Below the pieces are notes generated by a model that saw only the letters and a list, made by a program, of their open reading frames with translations, ran no database searches and was not told where the DNA came from. DNA of 64,000 nt from Helicoverpa zea (lineage: Eukaryota; Arthropoda; Insecta; Lepidoptera; Noctuidae). The stretch is from positions 11,736,001-11,800,000 of the forward strand of contig NC_061468.1 in assembly GCF_022581195.2 (NCBI RefSeq), written 5' to 3'. Made by a program: the position numbers and the translations under genes. Positions within the stretch are counted from its first letter, which is position 1; each line of letters begins with the position of its first letter. Below are positions 1-12,900 of this stretch, piece by piece.

Positions 1-488
1 TTCTGTATACTAGTCGAAGAACATGTCTGTGACCTCCGGCTACCGGAAGGTAGAAGTAAGCCTGGGCGAGATCCACTTGCACAGCCATTCGTCTTTCTGA
101 AGAAACTCTAGCACCCGAAAAACATTTATTAAACTGAAGGGTTCCGTAATTATGAACTTGTTGAGAACCTTGAGATTGAGTATTGGACGGTTCTTTCCGT
201 CGCCTTTTGGGCACAAGAAACATATTGGAAAGAAAGCTGGCAGAATTTGCAGCTATCAATAGAACTTTTTGTTTTATCATTTGGGATATGACGACATCCA
301 TCTCTTTGGACTCTCTGGTCAAATCTGGCATTATCTATCAAAGGTGGCTCTTGGCCAATGGTATGCGATACCCAGTTATTATTTTTGACAAGAAAGGCGG
401 AGCTCCCATTTCTTTCCATTGGTCTTGATATAATGTTAGGCAACCCGCCTGGAAAGTCATAACTTACGTGCCTTGTTGGACGCATCAA
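1..488 (-). pseudogene. DIRS-like retrotransposon reverse transcriptase fragment (decayed, runs off left edge)
   Basis: Read on the minus strand, this is the N-terminal part of a reverse transcriptase spread over at least two frames. Positions 82-2 encode VDLAQAYFYLPVAGGHR followed by a VLRLVY-like end, the hallmark of tyrosine-recombinase (DIRS-type) retrotransposon RTs, which use DLSQAYFHLPI where gypsy elements have DL-x-GY-x-Q. Upstream, positions 488-152 encode a 112-residue open stretch. It ends in an FQYVSCAQKATERTVQYSISRFSTSS segment that resembles the preceding FLVPKxDGxxRPxxNLKxLN block, with substitutions. A frame change and stop codons lie between 150 and 82, so the copy is dead. 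The palm motif with the YxDD-type residues would lie beyond the left edge. Family level is fairly sure. The rest of the element cannot be judged here, although the repeats at 746-1530 may belong to it. Confidence 0.7.
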
Positions 489-560
489 AGTCCGCCTGCG
501 GTCCTGGACGCTTTCTGTTTCCTCTGTTGGACATGGTTCCTATTGTAATTTACTCGTGAT

Positions 561-745
561 ATCCCAAGGGAGGAGCGTAGGACGTCCACCAACGAGGTGG
601 ACAGACGACCTTATAAAGGTCGCCGGAAGACGCTGGATGCAGGTCGCTTCCAACAGGTATCTGTGGAGATCAAAGGGGGAGGCCTATGTTCAGCAGTGGA
701 CGTCCTATGGCTGAGATGATGATGATGATGATGATCCCAAGGGAG
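561..745 (+). mobile_element. 5'-truncated LINE 3' end with (GAT)n tail and 12-bp target duplication
   Basis: Positions 573-714 encode the last ~47 residues of a LINE ORF2: RSVGRPPTRWTDDLIKVAG, then an RRWMQVA and EAYVQQWTSYG-stop end. This C-terminus is very common among lepidopteran endonuclease-reverse transcriptase elements (RTE-like). The stop at 712-714 is followed directly by (GAT)n at 716-735. The 12-mer ATCCCAAGGGAG occurs at 561-572 and again at 734-745, immediately flanking the insert, as expected for a target-site duplication from target-primed reverse transcription. Only about 160 bp of the element survives, so this is a severely 5'-truncated copy. It cannot encode an active protein. 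Confidence 0.85.
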
Positions 746-870
746 CTTTTAGAGTTTTGCGTCACACGCCATTCAGCGTGAGTGTGATTACCATTTCCCT
801 TCGAGGGAAGGTTATAATGGCGACTCTTCGAAAGTCGATCCAAAAAGCCACCCTGCGAGGGTAGATTGCA
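746..870. repeat. Short hairpin-rich leader of the tandem array
   Basis: This stretch holds a string of short imperfect palindromes: TCCCTTCGAGGGA near 796, GACTCTTCGAAAGTC near 822 and ACCCTGCGAGGGT near 850. They resemble the CCCTGCGAGGG palindromes of the adjacent 108-bp repeats. It is likely a degenerate beginning of the same array, read continuously on the minus strand. Confidence 0.4.
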
Positions 871-872
871 AT

Positions 873-1196
873 GATGGTACGACCCGCAACATGCATGATT
901 GGTACCCTGCGAGGGTCCGTGACAATGAGCCGACCCCTGCGGGGGGTGGCAAGTATACTTACTGGTCCCTGCTTTGTAATGATGCTGCGACTCGCAAAAT
1001 GCAAGATTGGTACCCTGCGCGGGTCCGTGATAATGAAACGACCCCTGTGGGGGGTGGCTAGTATACTTACTGGTCCCCACTTTGTAATGATGCTGCGTCT
1101 CGCAACATGCAAGATTGGTACCCTGCGCGGGTCCGTGAAAATGAGCCAACCCCTGTGGGGGGTGGCTAACATACTTACTGGCAGTCCTAGGCGGAG
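873..1196. repeat. Tandem array A, three 108-bp units
   Basis: The anchor GATTGGTACCCTGCG recurs at 897, 1005 and 1113, a constant spacing of 108 bp (36 codons). Each unit has an A-specific half with AATGATG-CTGCG and the anchor, and a half shared with array B carrying AATGAGCC-ACCCCTG-GGGGGGTGGC and ACTTACTGG. Long frames stay open through the units on both strands. The minus strand gives a repeating DPRRVPILH and ATPHRGRLI theme, in the same direction as the DIRS-like RT at 1-488. Whether any frame is translated cannot be told. The preserved multiple-of-three spacing is suggestive. Confidence 0.8.
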
Positions 1197-1530
1197 CGTA
1201 CCAAGTCTTTCAAGGCCGAAAAGCATCACACGCCGAGATAATGAGCCGACCCCTACGGGGGGTGGCTAACAGACTTACTGGCAGTCCGAGGGGAGCGTAC
1301 CAAGTCTTTCAAGGCCGAAAAGCATCACACGCCGAGATAATGAGCCGACCCCTACGGGGGGTGGCTAACAGACTTACTGGCAGTCCGAGGGGAGCGTACC
1401 AAGTCTTTCAAGGCCGAAAACCATCACACGCCGTGATAATGAGCCGACCCCCATGGGAGGTGGCTAACAGACTTACTGGTAGTCCGAGGGGAGCGTACCA
1501 AGTCTTTCAAGGCCGAAAAGCTTTCTTGAC
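1141..1530. repeat. Tandem array B, about four 99-bp units sharing half of each unit with array A
   Basis: The anchor ATGAGCC recurs at 1141, 1241, 1340 and 1439, giving spacings of 100, 99 and 99 bp. Units share the ACCCCTACGGGGGGTGGCTAA block with array A, then switch to a B-specific half containing GGAGCGTACCAAGTCTTTCA and a GGCCGAAAA-CATCACACGCC block. The two central units are nearly identical, so they were homogenised recently. The array ends in the fourth unit near 1525. The A and B arrays look like a composite repeat formed by swapping half-units. Confidence 0.8.
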
Positions 1531-3831
1531 ACCATCAGCCCTCTTCAAGTGCGGTAGTGATCAGTCCGAACTAAGGAGATGCTGGTTGGACCGCACCTCA
1601 CACCATTCTTTTTTGTCAAACCGTTGAACGCCTTGCAGGATTGAACTAGGGCCACAGGTGCCTTAGGAACTTCGGGCTTGCTTTCTTTTCCATAGTCACG
1701 TGCACGGGCTGTGGTAGCTTTATTATTTACCGCATCTGTATTTGCTTTATAAGTCACTCATTCTGAAAACAAATTACTGAAAAAAAAGTACACGGAAGAA
1801 ACTCGTGACAAAAAAGGGGTAGATGTACAAAATATTAACACTTGATTTCGCAAAATCGAATATCGAACGGTAAAACCGTTAACAAATTGTATAAAATATT
1901 ATAAACTCACCTGTGTTCTGCGAGAGCACTGAGTTTATTTTTCAACGAAATACTACAGCGGTTGGTTAGACAACCTTCTCGGGCGGAAAACAAGACGCCA
2001 ATGACGAACTGTGGCCGCCGAGAACACTCGACGCCTCCTGCCTGGTGGGGAGTGAAACTGGTCGGTGTGCGAGAGAGATGCAAGATATGGGGTAGAAAAG
2101 GACGGAGATAAAAGCGGAAAACACGTAGGTGCCTATCTCAAACTAGTAAGCTTCAAATAACGGTCAAGAATTTAATAAATGAATTTATAAATTATACCAT
2201 TTACCATTTAATTATACCATTGGTACCTATTCCTAATATAACTATGTATATCAAATCATTATAAGAGGCAAACTTACTTTTTGTGTATTCTTGACTTTGA
2301 TTTTCACGAAAAAACTCATGAGTTAGTTTATCAGATCCTAAAAACTAAGGAAAATAATTCAGAACAAAAGTCTCGCTTGAAATCATGAGTTCTACTAAGT
2401 TCTTACCTATAGAGAAAATTATTTATTTATGCATTATTAGAAGTAATAATATAATCTGCCCACAATGTTTTCATACCTTTATTATGGCACTAATATACAT
2501 AGATTTACTATACAATTATCATAGCAAATCAATGCATTGCTGCACTAATCGTGAATTTCTATTAATTTATTTACAAACCGAGGGTCATAGCCAGTTGGCG
2601 CCGTTTCATATGTCGGTGTTTTATGCAAAACCTATGAAGAATATTGTCATAAATATGTATGGGATTCGTTCTGTGAACGATTTATAAAAGATTAAGAGAT
2701 AGGTATGAAATTATGTAATGTTTTAATACTCTGCTGATTTGTTATTATAAGAGGTCCCAAGTGCATTTATCAAACTTGAGATTGTGTATTCAATGTGATT
2801 AACGGTGGTCTTTCAATCTCCAATCGTAAATGAATGGATAGGTTGGTTAGGTTATAGATATCTCCAGTAAGTAAGTTAGGTTTTACGTTGTATACATTTC
2901 TAAACTATCTCTCAAGCTGCAAGCAAAACTTCAGAAAACAGCCTAGTCCAAAAAATTTATTTTAATTTTTTAAACAAAGCCTTCAGAACCATCTGTCAAT
3001 CCAATTTCTAAACAGACCACGTTAAACAACTATAAAAAGCTGGTGCTATAATTTACCATTATAAATGTAACTGATATCAGCTGCTAACTATTTCAAGTCC
3101 AGGTTTATGCCAACAGGCCTACAACCAATTTGTACGTGATAAAACTACTAGCACTCTCATTATTCTAACAGGTACCTAGGACTAACAGGTACTAGGACTC
3201 AGGTACCTAGGAATAAACGCACCTTGCGTTAATTACCGTGGCGTGTTGTGATTACTAACACTACACACTTATTGTTTTAAGTGTCTTGATTAAATCTTGT
3301 CATTATTTTTAATGCTTTAACAACCGTTGCTTTGCTAATTAAATTGGTTTATGTTATGGAAAATAGCATGGCAATATGGCATGATCAGACAGATGATAAA
3401 CTCTAATCATTACGCAATTATTTTAGGATTTTTTTACAAAAAGTTCCATCTTATTAATGGTAGGTTACTTGTTGACAGGTAGATACGCAGATGGAATTAA
3501 TTCAATAAAGAGTCTGATATTCTAACGCTTGCCGACCACAGCAGAAGGTGTAATTTAATAATTTCTCGTTCATAAAACTCGGAACATTATAAAGTATCAG
3601 ATTATGCTTTAAGCCCAAAGTTCATCTACAACCAGAAACAGTGAACTTGCATAATACGAGTATAACCCACAAATAACATTACAAAACAGTAATTATTTCA
3701 GTCACTAATACACTACTTACACGAAATGGAAACATGATTTAAACTTGTGTCGTTCAGATAATGGAAGGCCATCCTAAACCAGAAAATAACACGACTGTAC
3801 ATCTTAAATTGATATCCATTACTGCTTTATA
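1531..3831. other. No gene recognised
   Basis: A 70-codon minus-strand frame at 1545-1757 could be a remnant of the DIRS-like element's upstream ORF but has no recognisable domain. A GC-rich block at about 1960-2110 stands out from the AT-rich surroundings and may be the outer end or leader of that element. From 2160 to 3831 the sequence is AT-rich, with only short frames such as 2385-2687 that look like chance. Nothing else can be supported. Confidence 0.5.
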
Positions 3832-4034
3832 AGCTACTAGTCGTTTACCCGCGGATTCACCCGCGTCCCGTGGGAAATACTGCCCGTACCGGGATAAAAT
3901 ATAGCCTATACTACTCGGGAAGAGTGCAGCTTTCCAACGGTGAAAGAAGTTTTCAAATCGGTTCAGTAGTTTCGGAGCTTTTGGGGTACAAACAAACAAA
4001 AAAATAGTTCCTCTTTATTGTATTACTATAGATT
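3832..4034 (+). repeat. Short interspersed lepidopteran repeat (non-autonomous, family not named)
   Basis: The order of blocks matches a repeat seen many times per lepidopteran genome: an ACTAG start with a CCGCG-rich segment, then GGGATAAAATATAGCCTAT, ACTCGGGAAGAGTGCAGCTTT, AAATCGGTTCAGTAGTTTCG, ACAAACAAACAAA and a CCTCTTTAT end. It carries no ORF and was presumably moved by an autonomous partner's machinery. Recognition is from memory of such sequences. Its class (SINE-like, LINE-derived or other) is uncertain. Confidence 0.6.
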
Positions 4035-7000
4035 TGTATTTATAAGCTATGAGGAATATTGCCAGTAGTTATAGAGCAGCAATGGATGCTAATGTAAGGG
4101 TTATGGTCGTGTTTGGTGAGGGGATCAGTTACGGCGCCAGATGGCGGCCAATCGACCGTCGATGTGCCACTGAAGCTGCGTTTGCGCAACTTTTATTTGT
4201 TAGATTTTATAGAGTTGGTAGTGCACACCCGTTTGGATTATATCATGAAGTTCTATTACAAACTAGATGTTTTCCGTGATTGTCTATGTAATAGGTATGT
4301 CTAAAAAAGAATTGGATTTCAGTTCAAATTTCAATAACTACAACTTGAAAATTGTTTAGTTGAGAGCATTTAACCATACTATTTATATTATTTATAGTCG
4401 TAGAGATCAGACCACAGATTTTAGTTTTAGCAAGTTAAAAATAAATATATGTAATCACTAACCAATAACCAGTTAGCGCACTAATGGCACAGAAGAGTTA
4501 AAAAGCTATTTAGAATAAAGCTCAACATAACATGGTTAAGAAATAAGCAAGGCTACATAACACACATAACCGTACAATTCAGTTTAATCTGTGTATTATC
4601 ATCTCTAGACGAGATGCGCTCCGCCCCGCTCAGCCCAAAGCGTGACATTTAACACAACGAGTGTCTCAACTAAAACTTTAATAGCTGGTAACGTACTAAC
4701 CTCTCTGAATAGGGCTGTCACAATATAACGCTGGGTTTCAAGTAATATACCTGAAAGTAAGACGGTTAGTAGTCAGCTTATTAAAAAAGCATATACTGTG
4801 TCCTTGATTTAAAGAAAATAGGTAAATCTGTGAAAATGGATACCCAATCAATTTTTTGGGGGTCTCGGGTCAGTAGTTACGTTTTCAAACTAATTTTATA
4901 ATTTATGCGAATAAATTCAGAATGTTTGGTCGAATTAACAGTAACGCAAAACAAAGCTACAAAACCATAACTTAGGCAATGAGTTACGTTCTCCATTATA
5001 GTTCAAATTACATTGTTTTTGGTTTCTGAAACATTATTCAAACTCCCAATTTATCTATTATCAAAATACATAAGTACATTCAAATCCATCGAGACGTAAA
5101 CAAACCATTTTCTCATTTACAAAACCTGAATCCAAAATCTCAAACCATTAACCCTCAAAAATCAATCTAAACAGAAACCTAGCCAACTAGTCACGCTTAT
5201 TAACCCTGACGTACTCCAGTCAGACCCTAGCGTCTGGCCTAGTATTAGCTGTCTGAACTCCTGTCTCTAGGGACAGAACTTCGACATTACGAGATAATAT
5301 CTTCAGATCTGCACTCTGAAAGCAATTCCACTGGCTTGTTTTAAAACCACTAGGGTTTTGTTACTACTAATAAAGATGACTGTGGTCATGTAAGGAATCA
5401 TATGTGAACTAATAATGTTTCTACCGTGTCTTTGAGTAGTATGAAGGAAGTTAGACCATGGAGGCTACAATTCCCCTGGTAAAACCCTACGGTGGAACTT
5501 CAATATTTGGGTAGCTCGTGCTAATTTGGATTACAAGTTTGAACGTCCTATGTCTTTGTTCCTTCCTAGATCATGTACTAGTTATGTATGTTTCGGTCAT
5601 GTTGTGATACAGTTATATGTTATTTCAATTAGATGTATTACTGATTCTTATAAAAAAACATATGACGGAAAAATTACCTACTTATCATAAGGACAGAATA
5701 GATTATATCCTATAGTTAAAAATCTTAAAAAGAAAAAACATACGTTACATAATAAAGTTATTAAAGCACGGATGAACTTATCGCTAAGACCAAAACTATT
5801 ACAAACTTTTACTTTTTATTACTCCTACTTTTACTAGGTATGTAAAAATACATCCTCAACTATTAGCACATTCGCATCAATCACCAAAAACCTTTACACT
5901 ATTAAAAAACGATATCTCATTTGTAAACTGTTCATTTTCCAAATGATAGCGTGTCAATATCTAATTAGTGTTGTGTCGTGTAGTGGCGCGCGCCAGCTAT
6001 GCGCAGGAGCATCAATCATAAATAACAAATGTGCAGTAAGGTTAGCCCCGACTAGAGGTGAGAGTTGGCACACCGATCATTATGTCGTTAATGATGTAAT
6101 ACTTACAATTGGATGTTTAATTGATGCAGTGCAAGTAACGGTGGAGCGGTGATGGGTGTAAGGTAGCTGATAATTATTGCTATGTGCGTCTTTGTCTTAA
6201 TTTTCTGCCATACAAGGCGTAAAGTATGTTTTTTCTTTCTAAAATGATCATCAAGAAAATATCTATACTACTAGCTGTTGGCCACAGCAAAGTTTGAATT
6301 TATATTCAGGTTAAGTATTTTAGTCGTTCAAGAAATTGTATCAATATTTCGTTCATTGCTTTCACAAAGGGCACAATTATTTGAATTACGTAATAATAAC
6401 AAAAGCAATACTGGATTTGTTTCTCAATAAAGCAATATTTTGCAAACAGCTACCAGTTCGTTATGTACAGACAGCCAAAATATATGATGCCATAACCGCA
6501 ACACATTCACTGACACTCTCTAATGGGTTATGCTCAAAATATGTCCATCATTTCTAACAGTGTCCAATTAAAGCAAAAATCCAACACACCTCATTATGTC
6601 ATTCCACACGATTAATAAATGACTGCGTAAGAACTACACTTAATACTTGTCTCAAATCTTAAAACTGTTGCTTTGTCACCCTCATACATCAAAACTGCCA
6701 AGTTTTAAACCTCCCAAACAAGCAACAATCAACCTTATATTAACGTAGTAAGAGTTATTGTAGGTGCATTCAAAGTTGGTTCTCTGATCCCCAAATGTTA
6801 AACTTCAAATAGGAATTAGGAACAGTCGTGACGTAACATATTGTCTAAAGTCACGGTCTCGTGTCATTTGTATAGAAATAAATGTATTTATAGTTATGTA
6901 CGGCTCAGGAGTTGTGTGTGATTATGTTCTACTGATAGATGCTGTGAGAGATGTAAAGGTGTAGGAATTAGTGCGGAACCTAACACGTTACTGCGGTGTT

Positions 7001-9854
7001 TTAGTGGGCCCTAAATGTTTGTTAAAATTGATGTTGCTTTTTGTGTTCAAAGAGTTGACAAAGGATTTATTTTTGTAGGTTACTTCAAAAGAAGCAATTA
7101 TTAATTGAGAACTTTGAACCAAGACCTGACGTTATCCCTCTTGATTGCAATAGTGACCTCATGAAGATCTAGGTAGGCACTTCAATCACGTACTTATGAA
7201 GTTGAGATATTTTATACCAAATGCGCGATTCAAAAGACAATTCCTTTCTTAATAAACAAAATTCCTACATACCCTACAAATAAACTTAAGAACTCCAAAG
7301 CATCTTATAGCAAGAGCATCATCTATCAATTTTAAAGAACCAACAACTCCCGAACTCGGTACACAGCGTATTGACAAACTTCCTCACAAACATATCACTG
7401 GATTGTCGTTTAAACAAATAATTCTAACAAAAGCCCACTCGTTAACGAGCAAACTTCTGTCTGAAATCGACAAAATTTATTGGCTGATCAAAAGAAATTG
7501 TCCTAGTGAACACAACGAACAAAAATCAACCTTCGCCCTATTAATATAGAGTTCACTTTCAATTACAGTCAGCGAAAATTAAAATGGAAACGCAATATGC
7601 GAACTAATGGTTGAGTTGGTGAAATAAAGTGTGAACGATAAATAAGTCAGTGTAAAATGTTAGGACTTTTGTGTTTGCCACGACAGGTGTGTGCTCAGCC
7701 TTATGTAACAAAAACAAATCACTACAGGTCTTGAGAAAAAAGTCCAAGTGCTATTTGTTTGTGTCCTGTGAAAGTAATGTGTTTCTCGGTAAAGCAAACA
7801 AATACCTACTGATTTTGCGAACAAGAAAATCTACAAAATTAACACGAACATTATGTAACTGCTTATCATAGTCCATTCGAAGACCCCGTTTTATAAAAAT
7901 CATTAACAAATTAATTTATTCCACAAACTACCAACTAAAACTATTCCCCACTAATAATATAATCATTCAGAACTACCTACAATCCTAACAAAAACAACAG
8001 CTGTCAACTATCTAGGTCATGTTATGCTTTCATCTCACCATTATAAAGCGCTTGCTTCAATGGCGTAGAACCATAGCCCCATAAAGGTAAATGACTCACA
8101 TGCCCCCATTCTTTATAGAAAATAGAACCCCTTACTCAAGTCCCGAAAGATTCGGGTGATGGGATGATGTCACTGCTTATCCTTGTGGTAGAAATAGTTC
8201 AGTTTTCCTTTGTGATCGATTTAACTTTATGTGGACGTGTGTCATGGTTATAACGGTGTTTTCAGTATGGTTTGTTATTAATGACGTGTAAATGTTGGTG
8301 AAGATTTTTGGATAATGTTGTTACGGAGGGAAAATGTGTCTAGATTTCTAAAATTTTTATCTTGAAGATGTTTTATCTTGAAGAAGCAATAAAATGTTCC
8401 AGAAATCGAACATGCTTTACGTTTAGCATTACGTTTTCAGATATCAGCAAATATTTTTTGCAATATCCACACACTTTTACAAAGAAAGAGTCGTAACAAA
8501 TTCTGTACTCGTTTTCGGCAAGTTCAGCAAAAGCTAACAAACAAAACGAGTATATAATTGAACAGCCTATTCCAAGTGAAAACAAATCACAGTAGGTTCT
8601 CATTAAAAACCCGAAGACGTTGGGCGGAGGCTTCAGCAAATTACCAGTCCCTCCATTTTACTGGCCACAGCAATTGGCACGAATTGGCATAATTTACATA
8701 TAATCAGCTGTCAGCGGCAATCGTGGACTCCAAAGGGAATCTATTATTTGAAGTCCATCTGTAAGTCGCTTTATGAATAATTTCTATACAAATTTTCTCA
8801 TTCAGCCGCCGTAATGGGAACGGTTGGGGCTATTTCTTTAAGCTACTTAAGATGCTCCATTTTGGGTGCGTGAATAAAATATGCTTTAGTATTTGTTGTC
8901 CTGTTTATTCTGAATTGGACTGTACTTTATCCTAATCGAAATGGAAGCTTTGCGAGACTCTTAATTGGACGCACTCTCTCTTAATGTGATTGAATTTAAT
9001 TGAATTATGATTTGATTAATTTAATTTACAATTTATCAATTTGATAAGAAATGAGTCCGGAAATAAGAACGGAAGTATTTATAAATAGAAAGTGACAGAC
9101 ACCCGCGCAACACATCCCATCATCTATGGATCCTCACTCTTACGTTTATAAAATGATATATTACGTAATGGGCACGCTTGTTGCACGTCAAAATACAATA
9201 CGCTTCTAAAATACGGTTTCTGTAATAAGAAATTGTGAATACACCTTCATAATTGTAATGGAAGGTAGTTTCATATTCCTAGTAGCAGCTCATGCGTTTC
9301 ATATCGAAACTTCTCAGAATTGTTAACAACTTCACGGAATACAAATGGAAGTAAATTCTATATGAATTCTGTTTGAATGAAAACCATTATCAAATGGTTG
9401 CTGTTTCATTTCATTAAAATGATTTAGACTTTTCAATTTACGTTCAGTCTCAACTCTACCAGAACTTTAGTTTTAACCTAATCCATGTTCATTACTGCTT
9501 AAAACTCTAACCCTAAACCTAGAGTTTTTAGTTAAATTCCTAAAAACAACATTCTGGAACCTTCCACGCAAGTCGAGAACAACGGACGAACTCGGCCAGC
9601 AAACGCGCTAACCACCAAAATAAGCTATACAGGAGAGTTGGAGCAACTTCTTGATCCGAGTGAATAGCCACAAAATGTGCACTCGATACGAAGGAAAACA
9701 ATCCGCCATTATGAAAACTCTATACACTTGCTACCGGCCCGCAACGTAGGGGAAACATACGGGAAAGCTTTGTGATTAGGTACGCTTGTTTAATTTATGT
9801 ATGAATTTTTTCCTGGTACTTATCATATATATCATGTATCCTGTTGTTGTACCT
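4035..9854. other. Long gene-free stretch
   Basis: The sequence is AT-rich. No frame here has recognisable protein motifs, and the longest (4049-4279, 5943-6152, 6336-6557, 7671-7871, and 8373-8639 on minus) look like chance openings. A fragment at 6262-6300 with ACTACTAGCTGTTGGCC resembles the start of the repeat at 3832. A small GC-rich spot at 5980-6010 (GGCGCGCGCC) is unexplained. Positions 9570-9650 contain a weak tRNA-box-like stretch on the minus strand. Confidence 0.5.
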
Positions 9855-9930
9855 GTTGCAGCCTTTTTTTTACTGTCCCACTGCTGGGCACAGGCCTCCT
9901 TTCACACGAAGATGGATTGAGCATTAATCT
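9855..9930 (+). repeat. Fragment of a common lepidopteran interspersed repeat
   Basis: The block GCAGCC-(T)n-ACTGTCCCACTGCTGGGCA, followed by CAGGCCTCC, CACACGAAGATGG and TTGAGCATTAAT, is a phrase found repeatedly in lepidopteran genomes, usually as part of a LINE 3' region. Only about 75 bp is recognisable and it has no coding potential. The assignment is from memory of the family's wording. Confidence 0.5.
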
Positions 9931-12900
9931 ATTATGTATGTTTTTATTATATTATATTTCACCCGTGAGTCTTGAAGAACCACAATTTATTGGTCCTAGA
10001 TTACAAACTGGATTACGCGGAATCCTGTGCAAAAAACATTCAATTTGAACTGGAATCATTCGATACAGGGTTTCATAACATAAAAGGTGTGTTGGTGTGG
10101 AAACCCTGCCCCAGGACATAAAAATTAATCCCCTATCATCCCCTAAAATTCATCATCACCTCACCCGCCCCAATTACCCTCCCGTATCTCCCACAGACGG
10201 GTATCCCGTCACTAATTAGCGTTTGCTCACTCCGAAGCCTAAGGCTCATATTATTTTAACATAATAGACCAGTCACGTCCCTCCAGTGGACTTGAAGCAA
10301 TTGTTTCATTCCTTGTTCACAACTTCGTAACTTCATTTTCAACTTTTTATATCAGAATAAGTTTTTGTTTTCTAGCTTGTTGGTTTATGTGGATGAAAAT
10401 TAAGTTGTTACAGCCTAAGGCGTTGGTCGTGTTACATGTTTGTGGCTTGAAGGAGTCATGTAGCTTTCAATTAGTTAAAGAATGTCGTAGTCCAGCCCTT
10501 GCAAACTTTGCCCATTTTGAGATTCAAAATGCAATTACAAGTAGGATAGCAAGAGCTACCAACCCACATTAATTTTCCTAGTACAGGAATTTGTAATATC
10601 TTATTCAACGCATCCCTAGAAATAATAAAAAAGCTACAAATTTGGTCTCAGCTTAATATTCAACAAGCAATCCTGAAACACTAAACATGTCTTGAAAAGA
10701 GTTTCAAATAATCTAGCCTCCTACGTTAAATAGGCCGTTTGCCAAACTTGCCAGTGACATACTTGGGGGGTGTTTTTAAATGATCAAAACGTCATATCCG
10801 CTGGAGATTGGGAGCGGGCACCGATCCAACATGGCGACCGGAAATTGACGTCTCTATATAATAAATGAATCGTAATGGAAGGAATGCCAGAGTATTTTTT
10901 TAAGGATTTCGCAAGTTTGGCAACGGTGAGGGAAATTGAAAGTCGATATTATTTCAATTGTTGATGTTATAATGGAGCTTTTTTTGTTTAAGCTGTTCTT
11001 ATAAATAGATCTTCGTAAGGCAAATTATATCTTATAAAATTAGCTTATTAAAAACAGGATAAGACAAGGTGTATTAAGAAATCGTCTGCTTTATGTGTCT
11101 ACGTGTTCCTTCAATTTAACCGATTGAGTGTGACTATTTGTTTTCTACAGAGAACAACTATTGAATCGACACACAGCTGCATAACCTCTACACTCACTAC
11201 GAGATCTATAAATAGCCAGACCCTACAAAATTAATATTTGTCCCTACGTAATTGTAACGCAAGGAATGAGATTAGTCGCAATTGGTCACAAGTAGTGGAA
11301 GGTCTCACTGGACACTGGTGACCTAGTTCTCCAATTGAATCATGTCAGTTTGTTCATAGTCTGATATTGGATTTCGGTACACATGTAGTTTTTGTTTTAC
11401 GGATTACTAAACAAATCGGTGGTTCGTTTGATTAAATTTTGATGAATAAATTGGAAGCCTGTTATAAAATAGAAAATATTTTTCATATTTACATGCTACA
11501 TATATTTGCATTCCACAGTGTATGGAATAGGTGTTACAAAATAGCTTAGAGCTAAATATAATCTTGAACCCTGAAGGGCACAGCAAAATAAAGTTAATGT
11601 TACATCTAAAATTATTAAACCAATTTTTTTTTCTGATTTTTCTTATAAACAGATAAAACAAAGGACTAATCCCTTGAGCTTTTGAATAAACCAGTCCTTC
11701 TGGTTGAAATAAGCTTGTCAGTGTAAAATATTTACATACTACAACCCAGTACTTCTCAATTATTACAAATCATTTATTCTTAACAAACCAAATGAATAAA
11801 TCGTCTAACGTTCCTTCAATCTAAAATCAAAGTTATCATCACGCATTCCTTACAAAATAAATTGCCTACTTTCCATTTTCATAACCAAAATTTAACAACA
11901 AAACTACGAAAACATCCGAAACAATTCCCACCTACATAATGACTACTAAAACATTCTATTAGCTTAATAATATACAACAGAAATAAGTATAGGCGTAGTC
12001 ACGCGAACTTTAAAACTAGCATTTTTAATTAGTGAAAATAGTGAATCCAACATGGTTGACGTTTAACAGCACGCGACGACTGACTGATGAGTCGGTGCGC
12101 GATCCCGACAGCTTATGATAGACTACGCGATGTGAGAACGCACTACGTGCTAAACACGCTGCGGGAAAATGGTGTGAAATGTTGTGCGTAGATACGGGGT
12201 ATAAATAATGTGATCATACTCTGGAAATGATAAGATCCAGATCCATTGTAACTGTTAGATGTAGTAGGCTCGTTTTATTTACAAAGGTGACCAGGGAGTA
12301 AGTGCATAAGCCCTTTTGTAAATATACAATTTGTTCAACGTAATGTTTAACAGATTAATGTAACCACTAGTGCCTAATTTTATCTTAATTATCGCCATGA
12401 CTCATTTTTATAATTCGTTTTTCCGTAGATTTTGTCAAGTTATGTGGGATAAATGTTCAGATTCGTTTTTAATGAGGTATGTTCTCTTAAACAGAAATAT
12501 ACCTTTAATACCTTTAAATAAAAATATCGCATTTTGAGTTCCTTCTGCCAAACACACTGACTAAAACCCAACTTTGTTTCTTCAGGAGCCCTTTGTTTAC
12601 CAGAGCCGAACGGCAGTTTTTCTCACCTAGTGCGTACACTAACATTCATACAGTGTAGACGAGTAAAACTTTTACGTGTCGCTTTCGGAAAATTGCTCGC
12701 TTTTTCACAGCGTCGCTAGTTATGTAATAGCCCGCCTGGGACAGAATTAACATCGATAATATTAGATACTGACTTTCATTACACTTTACTAAGTTATTAT
12801 TGAAATTGTTATAAAGTTATCAAGCTTAAATTTTGCGTAATGAATAGCAGATCAGCTAATTCTAGCTGATGTTGTAATCATGGCAAATTTTATAAGTAAA

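Noticed and set aside
871..1627. Plus-strand ORFs of 132 and 128 codons as host repeat proteins
   Set aside because: They arise from the tandem arrays, which are open in several frames on both strands; no frame stands out as coding.
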